A stretch of 64,000 nucleotides of DNA from Flexifilum sp963727545 (GTDB lineage Bacteria; Chloroflexota; Anaerolineae; Aggregatilineales; Phototrophicaceae): contig CAVSGS010000018.1 in NCBI GenBank assembly GCA_963727545.1, positions 93,250-157,249 of the forward strand, written 5' to 3'. Positions 7,919 to 16,653 of this stretch are shown here, piece after piece. The translations under genes and the position numbers were made by a program. Position 1 is the stretch's first letter. Each line of letters opens with the position of its first letter. Under the pieces are notes generated by a model. The model was not told the origin of the DNA, ran no database searches, and saw only the letters and a list, made by a program, of their open reading frames with translations.

Positions 7919-9274
7919 ATGGCGAATAAGCGACGCAACCTGCGCACCTTCTATACCCTGATTATAACCCAGACTTTTTCGCTGATCGGCAGCCGCATGA
8001 CCTCGTTCGCCTTGGGCATTTACGTCTTCAACGAGACCGGCGCGGTCACGCCGCTGGCGCTGGTGGCGCTGTTCAGCTTCTTGCCGCAGGTGGTCGTCGG
8101 CGGATTCGCCGGGGCACTCGCCGACCGTTGGGATCGGCGCTACGTGATGATGCTCTCCGATGCGGGGCAAGCCATCGGGACGATCATCCTGCTGGTCACC
8201 TTTTTGACCGGGACGTTTCAGGTCTGGATGCTCTACCTCGTTACGCTGATTCAGGCGATCTTTGGCGTCTTTCAATCCCCGGCTTTCACCGCCTCCGTGA
8301 CCATGCTGATCCCCGATGACCAGCGTGACCGCGCCAACGCCATCCAGCAGTTGACCAGTCCGACGGCGGGCGTCGTCGCGCCGATCTTCGCGGGCGTGCT
8401 CTATGCCGCCGTCGGCTTGATCGGCGTGATCGGCATCGACCTGTTCACCTTCGCCGTCGCCGTGATCGTCGTCCTGCTGATCCACATCCCGCGCCCGACT
8501 CAGACCGACGAGGGGCGGGCATTGCAGGGATCGATGTTATCCGAGGCATTCGGCGGGCTGCGTTTTCTGTGGAAATGGCGCAGCCTCTTCTGGCTGACCA
8601 TTCAGCTTTCACTGGTGAACTTCCTGTTCGCGGGCGCGGGTGTCTTGTTCACCCCTTACCTGCTGGCGCGCACCGGCAGCGAAGCGGCTTACGGCACGCT
8701 GATGGGCATATCCAGCTTCGGCGCGATTGCCGGTGGCGTCATCATCGGCATCTGGGGCGGCACCAAACCGCGCATCCACACCATCATGCCCGGGATTATC
8801 ATCAGCGCCTTCTTTCTCGCGCTGGTCGGCGTCAGCCAAACGGCGATCTTGCTCGGCGTCACCCTGTTCCTGATGGAATTACCCGCGCCCATGATCAACG
8901 CGATAGCGATGTCGCTGCTGCAAGCGAAAGTCGCGCCGGACATTCAGGGGCGCGTCTTCGCCGCCTTAGTGCAAATGGCGACCTTATTGATCCCGGTGGC
9001 ATATCTGGTCGTCGGTCCACTGGCGGACACCGTCTTCGAGCCTGCCGTCGGTAAACCGGGCTGGGAACACGTCGCGCCGTTGGTCGGCAGCACCACCGGA
9101 TCAGGCATGGGCTTGATGATGGTGATCGCCGGTGGCGCGCTGATGATCACGACGCTGATCGTCTACGCCATCCCGCGCATCCGCCACATGGAAGCCGAAC
9201 TGCCGGATTACGTCGCCCAAGCGGTCGAGGACGACCCGGCGGTCGTCATGGCAGCGGCTCCGTCGATGGACTAA
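7919..9274 (+). CDS. MFS transporter (MFS_3/EntS-like efflux type)
   Basis: 451 residues with about 12 hydrophobic segments and the loop 2-3 signature GALADRWDRR near residue 63-73, typical of the MFS_3 branch of drug or siderophore exporters. GAGGGGAT precedes the ATG. It is a full-length single-frame gene. The substrate is unknown. Its stop codon overlaps the left arm of an M repeat that fills the whole gap to the next gene. Confidence 0.88.
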   Translation: MANKRRNLRTFYTLIITQTFSLIGSRMTSFALGIYVFNETGAVTPLALVALFSFLPQVVVGGFAGALADRWDRRYVMMLSDAGQAIGTIILLVTFLTGTFQVWMLYLVTLIQAIFGVFQSPAFTASVTMLIPDDQRDRANAIQQLTSPTAGVVAPIFAGVLYAAVGLIGVIGIDLFTFAVAVIVVLLIHIPRPTQTDEGRALQGSMLSEAFGGLRFLWKWRSLFWLTIQLSLVNFLFAGAGVLFTPYLLARTGSEAAYGTLMGISSFGAIAGGVIIGIWGGTKPRIHTIMPGIIISAFFLALVGVSQTAILLGVTLFLMELPAPMINAIAMSLLQAKVAPDIQGRVFAALVQMATLLIPVAYLVVGPLADTVFEPAVGKPGWEHVAPLVGSTTGSGMGLMMVIAGGALMITTLIVYAIPRIRHMEAELPDYVAQAVEDDPAVVMAAAPSMD

Positions 9275-9393
9275 ATCAACCTCACCCCCTGCCCCCTCTC
9301 CACTGCGTAGCGAGGGGGTAAAAAAGTCCTATAGAGGTCTTTAAAGTCCCCTCTCCATATAATGGAGAGGGGATATAGGGGTGAGGTTGATTT
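9273..9393. repeat. Complete ACCTCACCCC element (family M) filling the intergenic gap
   Basis: Perfect 16-base terminal inverted repeat AAATCAACCTCACCCC / GGGGTGAGGTTGATTT. Two inner hairpins are joined by a linker with AAAGTCCCC. The left end overlaps the MFS stop codon and the right end abuts the stop codon of the glycosyltransferase on the other strand. Confidence 0.8.
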
Positions 9394-10449
9394 CTACAGA
9401 TCGCGCCAATCCGGGGGGCGATTGGTCAGCCGCCACCACCAGCCGACCGGATAGCCGATCATCTTGGCGAGGTCGCCGACGGCGCGGATCACGCGGGACT
9501 AAGCGCGATGGCGTAGAGGTTGCTCATCAGCGTGACGCGGACCGTCTGCGCCCGCGCCGCTTCGTCGAGCACGACGTTCAGGCGGCGATAAGGCTGGCGC
9601 AGATAGACCGCCGCGCCGGGGATCGCCAGCAGCCACAGCAGCTTATGCACCCGCCCGCCGAGCAGCAGAATCAGCGGCAGCGCGATCAGGTAGGTGGCAT
9701 AGCGGATGGCGTGACGCTTGCGCCACAGGTCGGCTTTGCCGTCGCCGCGCGCGTACAGGTAATACTGCCGGTAGAACGCCCGCAGCGATTGGCGCGGGCG
9801 AAAGTAGACCAGCGCGCCCGCCTGAAAGGTCGTCGGTGCCGAGATTTCGCGCAGCCGCAGGTCGAAGACCAGATCCTCGCAGTAATCGAGCCATTCGGGA
9901 TACCCACCCGCCGCGATCCACGCGACCTTGCGAAAAGCGACGCTGCGACTGCTCGGCAGAAACGTCTGCGGATCGATCTCGTCCGCCAGCGGCAGCGTCG
10001 TCGCGCCGAGCGCCGCCTCGAAAACGCTGTGCGGATCAGCGTGGAAGAATCCGCCGACGACTTCCAGCACCGGGTCGTCGATCAGCGGTTGGGTCAGCCG
10101 TTCGAGCCAATTCTCGCGCCAGCGTGACCCCCGCATCGGTCACGACGATGATCTCACCCGCCGCCGCCGCGATCGCCCGGTTGCGTCCGGCGCTGATGTT
10201 TGCCCCCGGCTCGACCAACACTTGCAGCGGCAGCCGACCCTCATACTCGCGCAGCACGGCGACCGTTTGATCGCGGCTGCCGCCGTCGGCGATGATCACT
10301 TCGTCCGGCTGACAGGTCTGCGCGCAGAGCGAGTCCAGCAGGCGGCGGATGTGCTCGCCCTCGTTCAAAACAGTAGAAATAACGGTGATCAAATTGGCAG
10401 TGTCCAGATTATCCGTAGGTAACAGTAGATGTTGTCCGTAGGGGCGCAC
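9394..10449 (-). CDS. Glycosyltransferase family 2, two frameshifts
   Basis: Reconstructed GT2 of about 350 residues. The N-terminal GT-A part reads TVLNEGEHIRRLLDSL, then DEVIIADGGSRDQT and VTDAGVTL. The frame then changes at about 10114-10119 (one excess base in GCGCGAG) to continue ENWLERLTQPL...GGFF...YCEDLVFDLRL. A membrane-associated C-terminal part follows. A second shift near 9489-9502 (one base short) restores a frame ending VGDLAKMIGYPVGWWWRLT and PPDWRDL at a TAG at 9394-9396. The total span is exactly 352 codons, as expected for one gain and one loss. The GTG start lies inside a family P repeat, so the true start may be the TTG/ATG further in. It probably transfers sugars at the membrane. 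Confidence 0.75.
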
Positions 10450-10465
10450 GGCGGTGCGCCCCTAC
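10438..10465. repeat. GTAGGGGC palindrome (family P), perfect ends
   Basis: 28-bp copy with both ends intact (GTAGGGGC...GCCCCTAC) and inner arms GCACGG/CGGTGC (one mismatch). It overlaps the apparent start of the glycosyltransferase. Confidence 0.85.
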
Positions 10466-10478
10466 AGGTTAGATCGAA

Positions 10479-11453
10479 TTAGCGCCGTTGTTCTTCGAGG
10501 CGGTCGTTGGCGGGCGGCGGCTCGTAAGAGAGCGCCGAGATTTCGTCACGCCACGCCGGAGTCATATCGACGTCCAGCGCCTTGAGCGAGTCCTCAAACT
10601 GAGCGACGTTACGCGCGCCGACGATCGCCGCCGTGACCGCCGGGTGCGACGCCGCCCACGCCACCGCCAGTGTCGCCGGGGCATAGCCTTTACTCTTGGC
10701 GTAGTCGGCGAAATTGGTGGCGATCTCGTGATAGAGGTCCTCGCCATAGCGCGCCGCGTACATCTGGTTGGTCGTCAGCCGCCCTTGATCCGGCGCTTGC
10801 CCGCCCGCGTACTTGCCAGTCAGCAAGCCGCCGCCGAGCGGACTGTAGACGATCACGCCGATTTGCTCGGCGGCTGCCAGCGGCAGAATCTCGACTTCCG
10901 CCTGCCGCTTGACCAGATTGTACATCGGCTGCAAGCACTCGATCCGCGCCTTGTGCTCGTAAGTGCTGATGCCGAGCGCCTTGGCGATCTGCCACGCCGA
11001 CCAATTGCTGACCGCCGGGTAGAGGATTTTGCCCTGCTTGACCAGATCGTCGAGCGCGCCCAGCGTCTCGTCGATCGGCGTATCGGGGTCGAAGCGGTGG
11101 ATGAAATAGACGTCGATCCGGTCGGTATTGAGCCGTTTCAGGCTGGTCTCGACCTGCATCATCAGGTGACGGCGCGATGCGCCCTTGCGGTTGGTGTCCT
11201 CGCCGACCGGAAAACCCGCCTTGGTCGTGATCACGAGGTCGTCGCGCTGTCCCTTGATCAACTTGCCGAGGATGGTCTCGGATCGACCACCGGCGTAGCC
11301 GTTGGCGCAGTCGAAGAAGTTGATGCCGACTTCGCGACAGCGGTTGAACATGTTGGCGGATTCGTCCTCGTCGGCGATGTCGCCGAACGACATCGTGCCG
11401 AAGCACAACGGCGAGACGCGGACGCCGGTGCGTCCTAAAACGCGGTAGTCCAT
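10479..11453 (-). CDS. Aldo/keto reductase
   Basis: 324-residue NADPH-dependent (beta/alpha)8 oxidoreductase. The catalytic tetrad is complete: Asp48, Tyr53, Lys78 and His119 (FFDCANGY, TTKAG, FIHRFDP). Cofactor-binding motifs IVGARN near 278 are typical of the AKR12/YajO-type subgroup. First of three paralogous aldo/keto reductases in the window; all share the MG/TG...SE-LGK pattern. Substrate unknown. Confidence 0.9.
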   Translation of the reverse strand: MDYRVLGRTGVRVSPLCFGTMSFGDIADEDESANMFNRCREVGINFFDCANGYAGGRSETILGKLIKGQRDDLVITTKAGFPVGEDTNRKGASRRHLMMQVETSLKRLNTDRIDVYFIHRFDPDTPIDETLGALDDLVKQGKILYPAVSNWSAWQIAKALGISTYEHKARIECLQPMYNLVKRQAEVEILPLAAAEQIGVIVYSPLGGGLLTGKYAGGQAPDQGRLTTNQMYAARYGEDLYHEIATNFADYAKSKGYAPATLAVAWAASHPAVTAAIVGARNVAQFEDSLKALDVDMTPAWRDEISALSYEPPPANDRLEEQRR

Positions 11454-11513
11454 TTGAATTGCTCCCTAAGTGGAATATGCGAGATCCGGCAATTGAGCCT
11501 CGTGGATGGCTTG

Positions 11514-11541
11514 GTAGGGGCGTTATATATAACGCCCCTAC
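11514..11541. repeat. GTAGGGGC palindrome (family P), perfect
   Basis: Perfect 28-bp palindrome with AT-rich centre TTATATATAA between GTAGGGGCG and CGCCCCTAC, in the gap between the NTF2-like and aldo/keto reductase genes. Confidence 0.9.
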
Positions 11542-11587
11542 GGACGAATCTCACATACAGCCGTCAAAATTACATACTTTTGGTGAA

Positions 11588-11968
11588 CTACTTGTCCGCT
11601 GGCTTCTTCATGTACCAGTCGCAGAACTCGGTGCATTCGCCCTGATCGTTGAAGCGCAGCCGGAAAATGTTGTCCCACTCCGCTTGAAACGTGCCGTCGT
11701 CCTCGAAATAGCGGCTGAACCCGTTGGCGATCACGGTCGATCCATCGACGGCGATCGGCTCGTAGTGCGCCTCCCACGTATTCGGCGCGTCTTGGTTGTC
11801 CAGCCACGACTTGACCACCGCCTCGCGCCCGATCAGCGGATCAGCATATGGGGTGTAATAGTAGCGCACGTCGGCGGCGAACAAAGCGCCAATCGCATTG
11901 GGATCATAGGACTTCCACGCCGCGACGTAGCGATCCAGCCACTCAGCGGCAGATTTGCGGTCGATCAT
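11588..11968 (-). CDS. SnoaL-like/NTF2-fold protein
   Basis: 126 residues with the NTF2-like (SnoaL) pattern: helix WLDRYVAAWKSYDPNAIGALFAAD, then DVRYYYTP, GREAVVKSWL and alternating strands ending RLRFNDQGECTEFCDWYMKKP. The cone-shaped fold serves as isomerase, hydrolase or binding protein; no catalytic set can be assigned. It follows the M23 gene by 14 bases on the same strand and is likely co-transcribed. Confidence 0.85.
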   Translation of the reverse strand: MIDRKSAAEWLDRYVAAWKSYDPNAIGALFAADVRYYYTPYADPLIGREAVVKSWLDNQDAPNTWEAHYEPIAVDGSTVIANGFSRYFEDDGTFQAEWDNIFRLRFNDQGECTEFCDWYMKKPADK

Positions 11969-11982
11969 GTCGGTTGCCTCTC

Positions 11983-13233
11983 CTAGCGACGGAACAGGAT
12001 TTCCGGGTCGAACTCGGTCGGGCGCAGCGACGACCAGTCGGTCGTGTTGGCGTTGGTCGAGGCGCGCACCTCGACGTGCACGTGCGTCGCCGACGAGTTG
12101 CCCGTGTTGCCGATGATGCCAAGCTGCTGGAAAGCGCTGAGCTGCTGCCCCACCTGCACCGAGACGACGCTCAAATGAGCGTAGATCACGTACAGATGCG
12201 CCCCTGCCAGTCCCTTATCCTGCAGGCGCTCCTGCGTCGATGCCGGCAGCAGATCGTTCAGGTAGCGCACGATCACGGCGTTGCCGTAACCGAAGCCCCA
12301 CGCCGGATCGAGAAAGACGCTGGCGTTGTCCAGCGGAATCCCCTGACTGAGCACGTTCGGCTGACCGTCAGTGCAGCGGGTGCAGGTCAGCAGCCGGACG
12401 ATCAGCCCGCCATTGGGACCACTGCGGATCGGCTCACCGGCGCTGGCGCTAAAGTCCCAGCCCAGATGCTCGGCTTCGTTCGGGTTCTGGTTGTGATTTT
12501 GACCACGAATCCACCAGTACTGCTGCAGCGGTGCGGGATATTCATCACCTTTGCTCAAGCCGAAGTCGGAGCCGTCGCCGATGATGCTCAGATAGTCGGT
12601 GCGCACCCAGCCAGTGCCCTCGTCGCTCTTCACCTGCGCCCAGATGTAGTTGCTGGTGCCGCCCTGCGGGCGGGTCTGCAAAATCGTGACGACCTCTTTG
12701 TACGCCAGCCGTGCGATCACCCGCCCGCTGATCGGCGCTTCGCGCAGGTTCAGCCCGCTCACGCTGATCACCATGCCTTTGACTTCGCCGGGTGGCGTTG
12801 GCGTTGGGGCGGGGGTCGGTGTGGGCGTCGGCGGCGTGACCGGTGGTGGCGTCGGCACCGGGGCAGGTGTGGGCGTCGGCGTCACCGGCGCAGCATCCGG
12901 CAGTAGTTGCCGCATCAGCGTGAAGGCGTAGCTCGCCCCCGTGAGGATCGGGTAGCCGTAGGCGGTGCCATCGCCTTCCAGCGAGATCAAATCGTCGCGC
13001 AGCCAGCCGGTCATGCCGTCGGGGAACTCGACCTCGAACCACTGATAAACCTTGCCGTTAAGCGCGTTATTGGCTTGATCGGGCTTCACGTCGAGCACGG
13101 GCAGGTTGCGCGTGCCGATGTCCGCTTGAAAGCGAATGCCGACGCCGCTGGTGCCGGGCTGCTCGCGCAGATTGACCTTTGCCAGCGTCGGGATGTTCGG
13201 GTTGCCGGTGATGTGAACCAGAAATGTACTCAT
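11983..13233 (-). CDS. SH3b domain protein with M23-type peptidase domain
   Basis: 416-residue protein. SH3-like domain 1 (about 14-85: KVNLREQP...GWLRDDLI) is followed by a Pro/Thr low-complexity linker (about 120-152), a second SH3-like domain (about 155-220: GLNLREAP...WVRTDYLS) and an M23/LytM-like domain (about 250-416). The M23 metal-site motifs are present: EHLGWDFSA (H..D), YAHLS and THVHVEV (HxH). No signal peptide is visible, although such proteins act on cell-wall peptides. A nearby alternative start gives a frameshifted product and is less likely. Probable cell-wall hydrolase or carbohydrate/peptide-binding scaffold. Confidence 0.82.
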   Translation of the reverse strand: MSTFLVHITGNPNIPTLAKVNLREQPGTSGVGIRFQADIGTRNLPVLDVKPDQANNALNGKVYQWFEVEFPDGMTGWLRDDLISLEGDGTAYGYPILTGASYAFTLMRQLLPDAAPVTPTPTPAPVPTPPPVTPPTPTPTPAPTPTPPGEVKGMVISVSGLNLREAPISGRVIARLAYKEVVTILQTRPQGGTSNYIWAQVKSDEGTGWVRTDYLSIIGDGSDFGLSKGDEYPAPLQQYWWIRGQNHNQNPNEAEHLGWDFSASAGEPIRSGPNGGLIVRLLTCTRCTDGQPNVLSQGIPLDNASVFLDPAWGFGYGNAVIVRYLNDLLPASTQERLQDKGLAGAHLYVIYAHLSVVSVQVGQQLSAFQQLGIIGNTGNSSATHVHVEVRASTNANTTDWSSLRPTEFDPEILFRR

Positions 13234-13333
13234 CGTCTTTTATCCTCGTGAACAACCCTTATTGTATGACATACTGGCAAGTACCGAGTACCAAGTGCTG
13301 AGTCCCCCCTTCTACATTCCGGAATGAGGGGTT

Positions 13334-13362
13334 GTAAGGGCACGGCGTGCCGTGCCCCCTAC
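13334..13362. repeat. GTAGGGGC palindrome (family P)
   Basis: GTAAGGGCACGGC pairs with GCCGTGCCCC and ends CCTAC. One mismatch in the left end. Confidence 0.75.
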
Positions 13363-13403
13363 GTACCAACTTAAGCGATTTGACCGACGTTTTTGCTCTT
13401 GCC

Positions 13404-13529
13404 GCCGGGGGATCAAATCCCCCGGCTACCCAATCAAGCTCGCTGAAGCGAGCTACATGACGGGTGGAAATGGTTTTTAGCCGTCTTCAGGCGGCTTGAA
13501 TGCTTAGCCAGCGGCTTCGAGCCTCTGGC
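13404..13529. repeat. Four-hairpin cassette (family S)
   Basis: Consecutive hairpins at 13404-13426 (GCCGGGGGAT/ATCCCCCGGC), 13437-13454 (AGCTCGC/GCGAGCT), 13479-13496 (AGCCGTC/GGCGGCT) and 13507-13529 (GCCAGCGGC/GCCTCTGGC). The last overlaps the 3' end of the next minus-strand gene. Confidence 0.7.
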
Positions 13530-14211
13530 GACACGCCGCGAACACGCTCTCAAAAGACGGGCGGTTCCTTAACTTGGTGTCATGGTGCACAACGTGCCGT
13601 GCCCCTACGGATTTGGCAATAGACACACGCCCCTGCTTTTCTCCTCCTCTCATTATGGAGAGGGGGTCGGGGGGTTGAGGTTGTACGTGCTTCTCCACCT
13701 GCTTGATCAGCCGATCATAGTCGGTGTGGCTGCGATTCGTCAGCGCGACGACGCCGGTGAAACCCTCGCCCGCGAATATCCCCGTGAAGCGATATTGCAG
13801 CGGCAGCGACGGGATAATCAGCATCTTGCCCTCGGCAGCACGATAGCGTTTCTTGCCCACCATCGCCCGCCGCGTGACCTCGGCGTCTTTCGGCGGCAGC
13901 AGCGGATAGTCTTTGATCGCGCGCACGTCGTCCCACGCGACGAACCGCTCGTGCCAGACGCGCGGATGCAGCGTAATGCCATCGGCGGCGATGCTGACGG
14001 CGGGCGTCGCGCTGGTCAGCATCATCACCGGCGCGATCAGCAGCAGCGTGATCAGTCCGCTGAGTACGAGCAGCGGCAGCCCGAACGCCGCTAAACCGAT
14101 CTGCCCGATCCCGGCGGCGACCATCGCCACCGCCAGCGCAATTCCGCCATACTGAGCAATCTGGTCGCTCAGCGGGTGGGGATGTCCGTGTTTGGATGAA
14201 ATAGTTGGCAT
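13504..14211 (-). CDS. Two-helix membrane protein with repeat-derived C-terminus
   Basis: Two hydrophobic helices (about residues 20-65) precede a beta-rich domain (about 75-175: VSIAADGITLHPRVWHERFVAWDDV) that resembles a small PH-like membrane domain; I cannot name a family. The first 175 residues look like an ordinary protein. From about KHVQPQPPDPL onward the sequence is translation of a family M repeat half, a P half-palindrome and the last S hairpin, so the original stop was probably near 13685. The extended tail of about 60 residues is unlikely to be ancestral. A 410-residue protein at 52854 has a similar two-helix then beta architecture. Confidence 0.6.
   Translation of the reverse strand: MPTISSKHGHPHPLSDQIAQYGGIALAVAMVAAGIGQIGLAAFGLPLLVLSGLITLLLIAPVMMLTSATPAVSIAADGITLHPRVWHERFVAWDDVRAIKDYPLLPPKDAEVTRRAMVGKKRYRAAEGKMLIIPSLPLQYRFTGIFAGEGFTGVVALTNRSHTDYDRLIKQVEKHVQPQPPDPLSIMRGGEKQGRVSIAKSVGARHVVHHDTKLRNRPSFESVFAACRQRLEAAG
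13637..13684. repeat. Half of a family M element
   Basis: CTCCTCCTCTCATTATGG pairs with its partner GGAGAGGGGG, followed by GGTTGAGGTT. It lies inside the 3' part of the membrane-protein gene above. Confidence 0.65.
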
Positions 14212-14311
14212 AAGCTCATTTCAGAAAGGCGGGTTGCAGGCAAGGCAGGAAGTCCGATCCACCACAAATTCTGCTCGTAAGACGGCACTCAGGCAAAATT
14301 GACGACGCACT

Positions 14312-14351
14312 CTCCCCTCCCTGAAGTCGGGGAGGGGTTGGGGGTGGGGTC
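14312..14351. repeat. CTCCCCTCCC hairpin (family G)
   Basis: Near-identical to the copy at 3254: CTCCCCTCCC, TGAAGTC, GGGGAGGGG, then GGGGGTGGGG. Confidence 0.6.
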
Positions 14352-14361
14352 ATAATTGGCG

Positions 14362-15378
14362 TTAGTTGACCAGCACTTCGAACCAGTAGTTGCCCGGCAG
14401 CCCTTCCGCCAGCCAGCCCGTGAGTCCGGTGGTCAGAACGCGAACGTGCCACCAGTTGTAGCCGCCGCTGCAGACCGCGCCATCGCTGATGACGTCGACG
14501 GCGATGCCATCGAGCAGTTCGGCGACGAGCGGTGCGGACGGGTCCGGCGCGCTGCGCAGGCGGCGCGGGACACCATCTCGATAGCTGACCGCCACCCGCG
14601 ACCCAGCGTGCAGGCGCAGCGCGGTGCGGCAGGCGATTTCCGGCTCGCCGCTGGCGCTCAGTCCTTCGACGTAGTAGGCGGATGGGTAGCCTTCGGCGAT
14701 CCAGCCATCGACCAACGTGCTGGTCGTGCCGTAAGGTGCGCGAACGTGCCACCAGTTCAGATGATCGGCGCAGCGCGGACCGTCGAGCACGGTCAGCTTT
14801 TGCCCCGGCTGAACGACGGTCACGACGTCGGCGTCGTTACTAGGGATCGCCCGCACCCGCGAGCCGGTCACCGTTTCGAGCTGACCGCCCGCCTGAATCG
14901 TCTCCAGCGGCGCGGAGCAGTCGGTCGTCGCCGGGTCGACGTAGGCTTCGAGGAAGTAGCGCCCCGGTCGCCCTTCGATCACCCAGCCGGGTTCGCCGAT
15001 ACCCTCGACGTACCACCAGTTGTAATCGTTGGCACAGACCGGTCCCCGCGTGACCCGCAGCAGCACCAAATGATCGTAGTAGTTGACCAGCGGACCCGAC
15101 AGCGACGGCGCGCTGCGAACGTTGACGCCGCCGCGCAGCAGCACGTCGCTCCCCAGCGTCAGCGACAGCGGCGCGGCGCAGCCCGGTGTCGGCACACCGA
15201 GCGGTTGATAAGTTGGCAAACCCGTAGCAATGATCGTGTAGCCGGGACCGGTCGGCGTGGGCGTCCCAACCGTTTGCGCAGTCGTCGGCGCGCTCACCAG
15301 CGTCAGCGCCGCGATCAGCAGGATCATGAGCAGAAGCGAGAAAACGCGCATCGACAAGCCCTCCTTGACGACTCTCAT
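14362..15378 (-). CDS. Secreted protein with three SH3-like repeats
   Basis: 338 residues. A signal peptide (1-34, hydrophobic FSLLLMILLIAALTLVSA) is followed by three repeats of about 90-100 residues. Each holds a bacterial SH3 pattern VR..PS..... followed by a conserved C-x4-NWWYV/HV-x3-....GWI/LAEG block (ANDYNWWYVEG, ADHLNWWHV, SGGYNWWHV). One cysteine pair per repeat (a Cys before the beta strand and the Cys of the block) could form a disulfide outside the cell. Likely extracellular binding protein; the ligand is unknown. Repeated Cys-NWW blocks are frequent in Anaerolineae. Confidence 0.8.
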   Translation of the reverse strand: MRVVKEGLSMRVFSLLLMILLIAALTLVSAPTTAQTVGTPTPTGPGYTIIATGLPTYQPLGVPTPGCAAPLSLTLGSDVLLRGGVNVRSAPSLSGPLVNYYDHLVLLRVTRGPVCANDYNWWYVEGIGEPGWVIEGRPGRYFLEAYVDPATTDCSAPLETIQAGGQLETVTGSRVRAIPSNDADVVTVVQPGQKLTVLDGPRCADHLNWWHVRAPYGTTSTLVDGWIAEGYPSAYYVEGLSASGEPEIACRTALRLHAGSRVAVSYRDGVPRRLRSAPDPSAPLVAELLDGIAVDVISDGAVCSGGYNWWHVRVLTTGLTGWLAEGLPGNYWFEVLVN

Positions 15379-15533
15379 TGTAACCGATTCAGCCCATGCG
15401 CGCCGAATGGAACGCCAATTTTATGGGAATGATCGGCGATTTCACTACGCTGTCCGAACTGACCCGTTTCAAATCGCCTTAACCGCGTTATAAATAAGGG
15501 CGTCAGTTTGAGCATCATGCGTGGAGCATACTT

Positions 15534-16587
15534 ATGTCCCTATTGAAACGACGATGGTGGGTTGGTCTATTGCTGATCTGCTTAGCTGCCCCCGTTTTCC
15601 TGCGCGTGAGCGCGCAGGATTCTAATTTGCTGCAAGACGCTGGTTTCGAAGGCAATTACGTCGGGCGCGGGCGACCCAACCTCAACACACCGGCAGCGTG
15701 GAACATTTGGCTGGCGACGTCGCCGCACAACTACGATTGGCAGAACCTCGCCGATAAAGTTTCCGCCTTTCCGCAGAATGGCGGCGCGGAAGTCCATTCC
15801 GGGTCGCATTCGCTCAACCTCAACGATGGCTACGCCACCTTCACCGCCGCGATCTATCAGCAGGTGAGCGTGCAGCCCGACCAGAATTACACCGGCAGTA
15901 TCTGGGCGCGGCTGAAAACCTGCAACATCGCCAAAAACGCCGATAACTGCGGCTCGGCGGTCGAGTCCGGTGCTTACGTCAAGGTCGGCATCGACCCGAC
16001 CGGCGGCACCGATCCCAACAACCCGGCGATCGTCTGGTCGGGCAACATCCAGCCGCACGAACTCGTGGCAGCAGGCAGTTGTCAGCGCGACCGCGACCGG
16101 TGGGACGATCACGCTGTTCGCCTTCGTCACTCAGCAGTGGCCCTCGGACCTCAACAACGTTTGGTTCGACGACGCCTCACTGACCGGTGGTGGCGCAGGC
16201 GGAACTGCGCCCGGTGTAGCAACGGTCGTGCCGACCGCGCGCCCGGTGGCAACGGCTTTCGTCGCCATCGTCCAGCCGCCGCGCCCCGACGGATCAATTG
16301 TTCACATCGTCCAGTACGGCGACACCATGACCGGCATCTCGTCGGCTTATGGCGTCTCCATTGACGACATCGTCGCCTTGAACGGCTTGCGCAGCTCGCG
16401 TTACATCTACGTTGGGCAGGAACTCCTGATCAAACCGGCGGGCAGTGTTACCCCAAGCTCCGGCTCATCGACGGCTAGCGACAGTGGCAGCCTGCTCTCG
16501 CAGGCGGACCTCGCCTCGCTGAATCCCAATCCCGGTCCCACGCCGGTCGGCATGTCGCTTAATGCGACGCCGACCCTGCCGGGCTAA
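15534..16587 (+). CDS. Secreted LysM protein with carbohydrate-binding-like domain, frameshifted
   Basis: Signal peptide (about 1-27), then a beta-sandwich domain (about 30-215) beginning NLLQDAGFEG and including HSGSHSLNLNDGYATF and YQQVSVQPDQNY, the pattern of CBM4/9-type modules. After a Thr/Pro linker comes a LysM domain: HIVQYGDTMTGISSAYGVSIDDIVALNGLRSS (about 260-310). The frame changes at 16058-16062, where CACGAACTCG has one base more than needed to read PHDSWQQAVVSATA. Total length is 3n+1. Probable cell-wall-associated glycan-binding protein. Confidence 0.78.
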
Positions 16588-16653
16588 GCTTCGAATTCGC
16601 TCCGCAGCAGCACGGTGATCGCTGTGCTGCTGCGCTCACAACTTAAGGACACC

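Noticed and set aside
13404..13529. Array-like palindromes as a CRISPR array
   Set aside because: Units are hairpins with different sequences, not identical repeats with unique spacers; no cas genes nearby.
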